A stretch of DNA of 64,000 bases. It comes from a virus. The DNA is taken from positions 46,070 to 110,069 of the IMG/VR virus record IMGVR_UViG_3300032163_000003; one strand, written 5' to 3'. A model generated the notes under the pieces. That model was not told the DNA's origin. It worked only from the letters and a program-made list of their open reading frames with translations, and searched no databases. Every line of letters starts with the position of its first letter. The first letter of the stretch is position 1. Below are positions 58,301-64,000 of the stretch, piece after piece. The translations under genes and the position numbers were made by a program.

Positions 58301-58983
58301 TATTTCTCCTTTCTAACTTCTATAAACTTTCTTATTTTATTTTCTATTTCTTTCATGTTTTTAAGTTCTTCTTCCCAAATAACTAAAGTACTATATCCGA
58401 ACTTAGAAAATATTTTCTTTCGTTCTTCTGGATCTTTTCCTCTATGCCAATAAGTTCCAAAGTGTTCTATTAATAATTTCTTTCCGTTTATACAAGTAAA
58501 ATCTGGATTCTTTCCGTTAATCCAAAAGGAATAATTTCCTGTATATTTCCATTCTCCTGGAAAAAGTTTATCTAGAATATTCAGAATCAAAGTTTCTGGT
58601 TTATTAGGTTTAACACGAAACCTCTTCCAAAATTCTTTACAAAATTCTGGGTCTTTAAAATTTTCTTTTGCTGACTTACTTTCTTTCCTTCTTTGTTCTA
58701 TTGTTTGTTTTCTTCCTCTTTGACCATCTCCAATTTTTGCTCTCCAGTCTTCTGAGTATGGTGGTCTTTTTCTTCCCATTAGTGGAGCAATTCTTTTCTC
58801 AATTATTTCTTTGGGTTGTACCTTTCCTGTATGTGAAATACATGATTTTTCCTTTATCTCTTTTGCTCTTTCTTCTCCATAAATATCTTCCCACGTTCTA
58901 CCTTTTTTGTTAGAAGTTTGGAGTCCTAATTTTCCTTTATTCCACGGAATATATCCTTTCTGAAATCCATTTCTATTTTTCAT
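58300..58983 (-). CDS. EDxHD/VSR-like homing endonuclease
   Basis: 227 residues. Lys-rich N-terminus with NUMOD-like segments, then KPETLILNILDKLFPGEWKY, NPDFTCINGKKLLIEHFGTY, WHRGKDP and a C-terminal STLVIWEEELKN. This is the EDxHD layout of VSR-like phage homing enzymes. Unlike most in this window, it lacks the LC.YGCG module. Lies just downstream of the SbcC-like gene. Confidence 0.7.
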   Translation of the reverse strand: MKNRNGFQKGYIPWNKGKLGLQTSNKKGRTWEDIYGEERAKEIKEKSCISHTGKVQPKEIIEKRIAPLMGRKRPPYSEDWRAKIGDGQRGRKQTIEQRRKESKSAKENFKDPEFCKEFWKRFRVKPNKPETLILNILDKLFPGEWKYTGNYSFWINGKNPDFTCINGKKLLIEHFGTYWHRGKDPEERKKIFSKFGYSTLVIWEEELKNMKEIENKIRKFIEVRKEK

Positions 58984-58998
58984 ATAATAGATATTTCC

Positions 58999-61188
58999 TT
59001 AATAAAACCTTAGATTTTCATCTGCTTCAATTGAGTCGATTTGTCTATGTGAAATTATATAAATCGACTTATCGCAAATTAGAGATCTTAAAAGATTAGA
59101 GATATATCCAATGTTTTCATCATCCAATGAATCGAAAATTTCATCAAACAGAAGAATATTGAATTTAATATTTTGTATATTACTTTGTAAATCACAGAGA
59201 GTTAAGATCATACAAATATCTATAACTCTAGTTTGACCTCCAGATAATTTTTTTCTAGAATTTGCTTTCGTTTTACTGTCTAGTACATGTACAGAGATCT
59301 TATCTCTAAATTCTCCAGCCTTCGTTTCAGCTTGCGTATCTACAGAAGCTATATACCTCCCCCCTATTTTTTCTAAGTAGTTAGAAATTGTCAAATTCAT
59401 AAACGGAATTGCGTCGTCGATTAGCATACTTGGAATACCTGAAGAAGAAAAAGCATTTTTCCAGAAACTAATTATTTCTATCTCGACCTGTACAGATTCT
59501 CCAACCTCTTTCAAAGACAGAATTTCTTTCTCTATTTTTTCCTTTCTCTTTCCAAAGTCTTCCAATATTGTGCCATTAAATTCTTCAGCAGTTTTTCCCT
59601 CAACTAACTTATTTCCCATTTCAAGATCGTGTTCTAACTTCTTTCTCTCATCTAAATAATCTTTAACTTTCTGAATTGTGTCCTTTAACTGTTTTTGTAG
59701 TTGGGTAAGCTCATTACCCCTTTTGTATAAATCTGCTGTCTGTTCTTCGTTTCTCTTTTTCACTTCATTAATCTTCTTTGATTCTAACTCAGAAAGATCA
59801 GAGAGTTTCTTATTTAGTTCTTCTGTAATCTGTTTACTTTTAACACCATATTCCTCAAGAATCTTTCCTTTCTCAGACTGTAGTATTTCTTTGTTCTTTT
59901 GGACAACTTTTCTGGATCTTTCTAACTGAGGCACTAAAGGTTTGATTTGTTCCTTAACTACTTCAATTTCTACTAGAATTGCTTCTGCTTTATTCTCAAT
60001 CTCACTTTTGTGCTTCTTCAGTTCCTCTACAACGTCAAGATTAATTGGTTGCTTACAAGTTGGACAGATAGTTTTCTTCGAATCCAAATTTCCAAGTTTT
60101 GAAAGATCTTTTTCTAAAGATTCTTTTTTACTTTCAAGAACATTAATTCTTCCTTCTTGACTTGTTATAGATTTATCTAAAGCTGCGATTTCTTCCTCTA
60201 ACATACTTATAACATTTCCCAACTCGTCAGTAACTTTTATTGTTTCTAAATCTCTTTGTTGAGAACATTTTGATAATTGTCCTTGTGCTTCCTTTTGATA
60301 CTCTGATTCTACTAACTTTTTTTGACTTTTAATTCCTTCAATAATTGAGTTTAAAGAATTCATTAAAGTTGCTACTTCATGCTTACAAGATAATATTTCT
60401 TCACCAACTTTTCTTTCTCGAGACTCCAGATCTTCTAGGGGTTGTTCGGAATCAATTTTTGCTTTTATAAGTTGGAGAGACATTTCTAACTTTTGAATTT
60501 TTTCAGAAAGTAAAGATAGTTGCTCTTCTTTATCTTTATAAAACTTGACTTTTTCAACTAGTATCTTATCAATAGACTCAGTTGTCTGTTCTAGAAGCTT
60601 AGTTTGAACATCATATTTATTATGTAAGTCTGTAACTTTATCTCCAATCTTCTTCAAAACTTCATTAGATTCATTATACCACAGAACAAAATCATCTAAC
60701 TGTAAAACTTTCCTAAAGATATCTTTTTGTTCCGCGTCAGTCAAATCTGTGAAGAATGTTTTTACTTTCTGAGAGAATAGTAGCGTATTCATAAATAATT
60801 TTTGAGGAACTAGAATTCTCTCAACTTCTGGAAGTACTTCTGTATGTCCTTTCTTTGTTATTTGTCCATTTTTAGTTAGAAGAACACTGTTTCCATGCTT
60901 AGAATGTTTGCAATATCTATCGACTCGATATTCATCTTCGTCAATATCAAACAATAGCCAAACATGACAGTTCTTTTCAACTTCATCATTAACTACATCA
61001 TCTCCTCGCAATCCCTTACTCCCGACCCCGTAGAGAGCGTAAGGTATTGCGTCAAACATTGTAGACTTTCCACTCCCATTAGGACCGGTTACAAGAACTA
61101 CTTTATTGTTTTCAAATGTTAATTCCATGGGGTCTTTGAAGCAACAAAAGTTTACCATTCCAACTGACCTAAAGACCACATTTCTCAT
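58999..61188 (-). CDS. SbcC/Rad50-like ATPase (T4 gp46-type)
   Basis: 729 residues. Walker A GPNGSGKST at about 34-42; a long coiled coil interrupted by the zinc hook CPTCKQPI at about 374-381; signature LSGGQTR at about 647-653; Walker B LLFDEIFDSLDD at about 672-683. It forms the ATPase of the recombination nuclease that processes phage DNA ends, with the SbcD-like protein at 62.9-63.9 kb. A VSR-like endonuclease ends 4 nt inside its start. Confidence 0.9.
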   Translation of the reverse strand: MRNVVFRSVGMVNFCCFKDPMELTFENNKVVLVTGPNGSGKSTMFDAIPYALYGVGSKGLRGDDVVNDEVEKNCHVWLLFDIDEDEYRVDRYCKHSKHGNSVLLTKNGQITKKGHTEVLPEVERILVPQKLFMNTLLFSQKVKTFFTDLTDAEQKDIFRKVLQLDDFVLWYNESNEVLKKIGDKVTDLHNKYDVQTKLLEQTTESIDKILVEKVKFYKDKEEQLSLLSEKIQKLEMSLQLIKAKIDSEQPLEDLESRERKVGEEILSCKHEVATLMNSLNSIIEGIKSQKKLVESEYQKEAQGQLSKCSQQRDLETIKVTDELGNVISMLEEEIAALDKSITSQEGRINVLESKKESLEKDLSKLGNLDSKKTICPTCKQPINLDVVEELKKHKSEIENKAEAILVEIEVVKEQIKPLVPQLERSRKVVQKNKEILQSEKGKILEEYGVKSKQITEELNKKLSDLSELESKKINEVKKRNEEQTADLYKRGNELTQLQKQLKDTIQKVKDYLDERKKLEHDLEMGNKLVEGKTAEEFNGTILEDFGKRKEKIEKEILSLKEVGESVQVEIEIISFWKNAFSSSGIPSMLIDDAIPFMNLTISNYLEKIGGRYIASVDTQAETKAGEFRDKISVHVLDSKTKANSRKKLSGGQTRVIDICMILTLCDLQSNIQNIKFNILLFDEIFDSLDDENIGYISNLLRSLICDKSIYIISHRQIDSIEADENLRFY

Positions 61189-61919
61189 TTTGTTTTCTCC
61201 AATATCATTTGCATATCTTCTTTTACTTTTTCTTTCGACGGAAATTTATCGAACATAGTATATCTTATAAATTTCCATCCTTCTTGTTCTATTTCTTTTT
61301 GTCTTTTTTCATGATACTTTCTATGATCTTCTGTATCAAAGTGATAATAACCATCAAACTCTATTGCGATCTTATATTCTGGAATAACAACGTCTACATC
61401 ATAGTTAAGAATTTGATAAGTATATTCTGAAGTTGGATAAAGTTCTTTGACTATCATTCTAAGAGTTAGTTCATCTTTAGATACTCTCTTGATAAGTTTA
61501 TGGATTCGTGTCACTTCACGTTTCATAACTTCTGATTTCTTTTTTCTACCCTCTTCTGTAAGAAAGCATTTTCCTCTCAATTTATAATATCTTCTCTTTT
61601 TACCTTCTTCTGTTACGAAACTAGAAACGTAGAGAGCTCCACCATTTTTCATCCATTCAGACTGTCTTCTTACTCCTTCGTGTGTTTCTTTAGTAAATCC
61701 TTTAATAGAAGGGGATCTTCCTTTTAATTTCTCTGATACTTTCTTAAATCTCTCGTCATTCTCTTTAGTTCGTCCGATCATTTGTTTAGATAACTTTTTT
61801 GCTTGTCTCTTAACTCCTTCATTGTTTTCCTTGGTTTTTCCTCTTTGATTATGTCCATTGATATATTTATTTCCTTCTTTTATAACTCTTTGACCACACC
61901 CGCATAGACATAAATTCAT
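61185..61919 (-). CDS. VSR-like homing endonuclease with GRTKEN repeats
   Basis: 244 residues. N-terminus MNLCLCGCGQRVI is a variant of the Cys module. Repeats GKTKENNEGVKRQAKK, GRTKENDERFKKVSEK and FTKETHEGVRRQSEWMKNGG follow, then the VSR-like core VVIPEYKIAIEFDGYYHFD and EQEGWKFIRYTMF. Close relative of the gene at 22.5 kb. Lies between the methyltransferase-like and SbcC-like genes. Confidence 0.72.
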   Translation of the reverse strand: MNLCLCGCGQRVIKEGNKYINGHNQRGKTKENNEGVKRQAKKLSKQMIGRTKENDERFKKVSEKLKGRSPSIKGFTKETHEGVRRQSEWMKNGGALYVSSFVTEEGKKRRYYKLRGKCFLTEEGRKKKSEVMKREVTRIHKLIKRVSKDELTLRMIVKELYPTSEYTYQILNYDVDVVIPEYKIAIEFDGYYHFDTEDHRKYHEKRQKEIEQEGWKFIRYTMFDKFPSKEKVKEDMQMILEKTK

Positions 61920-61921
61920 AG

Positions 61922-62530
61922 TTAAGTCCTCTCTACTACAAACTTTAGATAAATGTCTCTACTATCAAACAAATACGGAGTTACAAGCTGAACTATTTTA
62001 AACCTCCCTTCATATTCAAAGAAGTATTTTACTCTGTCTACTGTCCATATACTGGAGTGGGGGGAGTCGGGTTCATTTACAAGTTCTGTAGTAGTAATAA
62101 TATCTTCTTTGTCAAAATCTTTACTATTTACATCTTCTTGTAAGATTCTTTCTGCTAAAAGTTTATAGTCGGGAACAATCACTTCTACTTTCCCTCCTGG
62201 AACTATTGCAGAAGAAAGAAGATAGATAAAGTATAGAACGTCTGTTCTTTTTACATGCTCTAAGAATCTATAGATTACGATTCTATCAAACTGGATAATA
62301 CTTCTAGACAAAAAGTCAAAACAATCTTGGTTTATATAGCAAACTCTTCTTCCCTTCTTTCCTCCCTTTAGCCAACTGTGGTATTCAGACTCCAAAAGTT
62401 CGGGAGACGCAGTTGTGTAGTACATTTTATCCAAGTTTACTAGAAAGAAATCTTCTGGAAGTTCTTCCGGAAAAATCTTTCCGGCTGCTATGTTTAGAAT
62501 TATCTGGCTCTCTTGATTTGTTTTTTCCAT
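61922..62530 (-). CDS. SAM-dependent methyltransferase-like protein
   Basis: 202 residues from the ATG at 62530 (GGAGAAG upstream). LNIAAGKIFPEELPEDFFLV is a degenerate glycine loop, then VNLDKMYY, YRFLEHVKRTDVLYF and IVPGGKVEVIVPDY: the class I methyltransferase pattern also seen in sugar-linked and glycan modification clusters. Target unknown. Confidence 0.5.
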   Translation of the reverse strand: MEKTNQESQIILNIAAGKIFPEELPEDFFLVNLDKMYYTTASPELLESEYHSWLKGGKKGRRVCYINQDCFDFLSRSIIQFDRIVIYRFLEHVKRTDVLYFIYLLSSAIVPGGKVEVIVPDYKLLAERILQEDVNSKDFDKEDIITTTELVNEPDSPHSSIWTVDRVKYFFEYEGRFKIVQLVTPYLFDSRDIYLKFVVERT

Positions 62531-62672
62531 TTAAACTTCTCCATTCTTCTACAAAGTTCTTTACAAAGTTCGATACTGGTTCACACTGCTCACTACATAT
62601 TGATGCAACAATACATTGATAACATCTACTAAAATGAGCATTCTTTGGGATTGAAATGTTCTTCTTATCCAT
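62427..62672 (-). CDS. four-Cys motif protein
   Basis: 81 residues. CYQCIVASICSEQC (about 17-30) is a canonical repeat of the Cys motif. The last 35 residues overlap the methyltransferase-like gene by 104 nt, more than any other pair here; they are Ser/Arg-rich and may just be frame noise after a lost stop. Confidence 0.5.
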   Translation of the reverse strand: MDKKNISIPKNAHFSRCYQCIVASICSEQCEPVSNFVKNFVEEWRSLNGKNKSREPDNSKHSSRKDFSGRTSRRFLSSKLG

Positions 62673-62883
62673 CTTCTTTCATCCTTGGATCTTTTTTCTG
62701 ATTAGCTTGCCAAATAATAGTTCCATTATTACAAAAGTTCATCTTTTGAAGACAGTCCATACAGTAGACATTCATTTTATTATCCCAGTGAAAAATATTT
62801 TCTAAGGTTCCCGGACCATATTTTTTCTTACACCAATTACAAGTAAAATCGTCATTACTGAAACAAATAATATCATTGATCAT
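62665..62883 (-). CDS. small zinc-binding protein
   Basis: 72 residues: TCNWCKKKYG and VYCMDCLQKM form a treble-clef-type Cys4 site. Function unknown. Confidence 0.5.
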   Translation of the reverse strand: MINDIICFSNDDFTCNWCKKKYGPGTLENIFHWDNKMNVYCMDCLQKMNFCNNGTIIWQANQKKDPRMKEDG

Positions 62884-62890
62884 TTTTCAC

Positions 62891-63937
62891 CTACTTTGTC
62901 TTTTCAGCAGTTGATAAAATTATCCCAAACGCTTTTTCCTTATAAATTCCCCATTTCTCTTTTGGAATTTCTTTAATTTCCAAAAATCTATTTAGTTTGT
63001 CTTCAGTAGACATGGAAGAAGTTATTCCTCTATTTGTTATATCTACTTCAGATTTATCGGAAAAACTTATTGAAGTTCTTTCCTTGGTGTCTAAACTTTT
63101 ACTAATCTCATTCCAATCAGTAGCTTTATCCTTAGTTACAAGTTTAACATAATGACCTTCAACTGAAAGTTCTTTTGCCTTTTCAAACATTTCTTGTTTG
63201 TTTTCTTTGGTTACAATAAGTTCAAAATGTTTCTTGTAACCCACTGTCGGAATGCTTTTAATAACACTAGTATCAGTATCAACTACCAAGAATCTTTTCT
63301 CTTCATGTTTTTCTCCCCAATCTTTCTGTGTTGGAGAACCCACATAATATATTTTGATTTTTTCATTCTCTAGTAATTGTGGTTTGTGGTAATGTGCTAG
63401 TAGACACACTTTGTACCTTCCAATTAGATCTTTTGCTCTAATGTCTGATACAATACTCACCCCCGAATTTAGAGTTGCTTCGCTAAGTCCAAAGTGTGCT
63501 ACTAGATATTCTGCTGAGTTCTTTTTGATTTCTTCTACCATCTTAGTAGAATAAGGTACAAATAATATCTTTTCAGAAAGTTCATTTGACACTTCGGGGA
63601 ACCTAAATACATTCTTTTCATTGAATACTCTTAGAGAAGAAAATACATTCTCTCCCTTTCCAGAAAGATCGTGATTTCCATCAATCATGAAGAAGTTAAG
63701 TTTTGGGAAATCCCTAAAGAAATCAAGTAAGATGTTTTGTGCTAAACTATAAATTAACGACTTGTTATGTAGCAAATCCCCTCCAATTATTATTTTATCT
63801 ATCTCATTTTGAATACAGTAATTAGCGAGTTCATAAACAGAAGTTTTAATTTCGTAAACTCTTTCTGGGAGATTGCTTACAATTTTATCTTGAGAATAAC
63901 CACTTAAGTGAAGATCTGCAGTATAAGCAAATCGCAT
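62891..63937 (-). CDS. SbcD/Mre11-like nuclease (T4 gp47-type)
   Basis: 348 residues. Metallophosphoesterase motifs in order: D8-x-H10 (TADLHLSG), IIIGGDLLHNKS (about 48-59), FMIDGNHDLSG (about 82-92), VAHFGLSE and LLAHYHKPQ. It is the nuclease subunit that pairs with the SbcC-like ATPase in recombination and end processing. The two are separated by four small genes and an endonuclease. Confidence 0.9.
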   Translation of the reverse strand: MRFAYTADLHLSGYSQDKIVSNLPERVYEIKTSVYELANYCIQNEIDKIIIGGDLLHNKSLIYSLAQNILLDFFRDFPKLNFFMIDGNHDLSGKGENVFSSLRVFNEKNVFRFPEVSNELSEKILFVPYSTKMVEEIKKNSAEYLVAHFGLSEATLNSGVSIVSDIRAKDLIGRYKVCLLAHYHKPQLLENEKIKIYYVGSPTQKDWGEKHEEKRFLVVDTDTSVIKSIPTVGYKKHFELIVTKENKQEMFEKAKELSVEGHYVKLVTKDKATDWNEISKSLDTKERTSISFSDKSEVDITNRGITSSMSTEDKLNRFLEIKEIPKEKWGIYKEKAFGIILSTAEKTK

Positions 63938-63946
63938 TCTGTTCTC

Positions 63947-64000
63947 CTATGACATTCTTGCTGTAGAAATAAGTTTAGGTTTTAAGTTATCGGGAAGTTT
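63947..64000 (-). CDS. C-terminal end of an upstream gene (partial)
   Basis: The last 17 codons before a TAG: KLPDNLKPKLISTARMS. Too short for identification. Confidence 0.4.
   Translation of the reverse strand, partial: KLPDNLKPKLISTARMS

Overview
This window is a 64 kb AT-rich segment of a large lytic tailed phage (Caudoviricetes, jumbo-phage style). The evidence is short, tightly packed genes with many 1-40 nt overlaps, a tail/baseplate-like protein, a T4 gp46/gp47 (SbcC/SbcD-like) pair, phage-encoded RNA polymerase beta and beta-prime subunits, 23 cloverleaf-forming tRNA genes plus one larger tRNA-like RNA, and about a dozen free-standing homing endonucleases. Every supported gene lies on the minus strand, so transcription runs from high to low coordinates. 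TAG, TAA and TGA are all used as stops, so the code looks standard. No host can be named from the sequence.

In transcription order: 64.0-58.3 kb holds SbcD-like nuclease, small Cys-rich proteins, a methyltransferase-like protein and SbcC-like ATPase flanked by two VSR-like homing endonucleases. 58.3-55.7 kb has small phage proteins and a radical SAM/SPASM-type protein. 55.7-49.2 kb encodes a ubiquitin-like conjugation cassette resembling PRTRC systems: a large protein with an E2-like N-terminus, a JAB/JAMM peptidase, a ThiF/E1-like protein, a SAP-beta-grasp ubiquitin-like protein, then a second ThiF-like protein and a second small E2-like protein. It leads directly into rpoC-like and rpoB-like genes (48.6-41.7 kb), which are separated by an HNH endonuclease. 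41.7-23.6 kb is the tRNA archipelago, with RNA-directed enzymes mixed in: RNA ligase, SpoU methyltransferase, NADAR-family protein, DNA ligase and phosphoribosyltransferase. 23.5-12 kb has GTP cyclohydrolase FolE2, a type IIG-like methyltransferase/nuclease, a polymerase-like conserved protein and four tandem zinc-finger paralogues. 12-0 kb has more small Cys-rich proteins, two tRNAs, a second RNA ligase and the tail/baseplate-like protein, ending at a strong hairpin.

Three lineage expansions dominate. The first is a set of about 14 small proteins with a split DnaJ-type CxxCxGxG finger followed by an [I/L]DW[V/I]..[V/I].G tail. The second is a set of eight proteins with C-x2-C-[ILV]-[IV]-x3-C-[SN]-x2-C. 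The third is a set of homing endonucleases sharing an N-terminal LC.YGCG..A module across different nuclease folds. Homing endonucleases repeatedly abut or run into tRNA genes, and four CDSs take their stop codon from the conserved U8-A9 of a downstream tRNA. Several genes look broken (frameshifts at about 28.70 and 29.40 kb, an in-frame amber at about 38.01 kb, a start-less relic at 22.3 kb); I cannot tell decay from sequencing error.

All family calls are from motif recognition by eye, without database searches.
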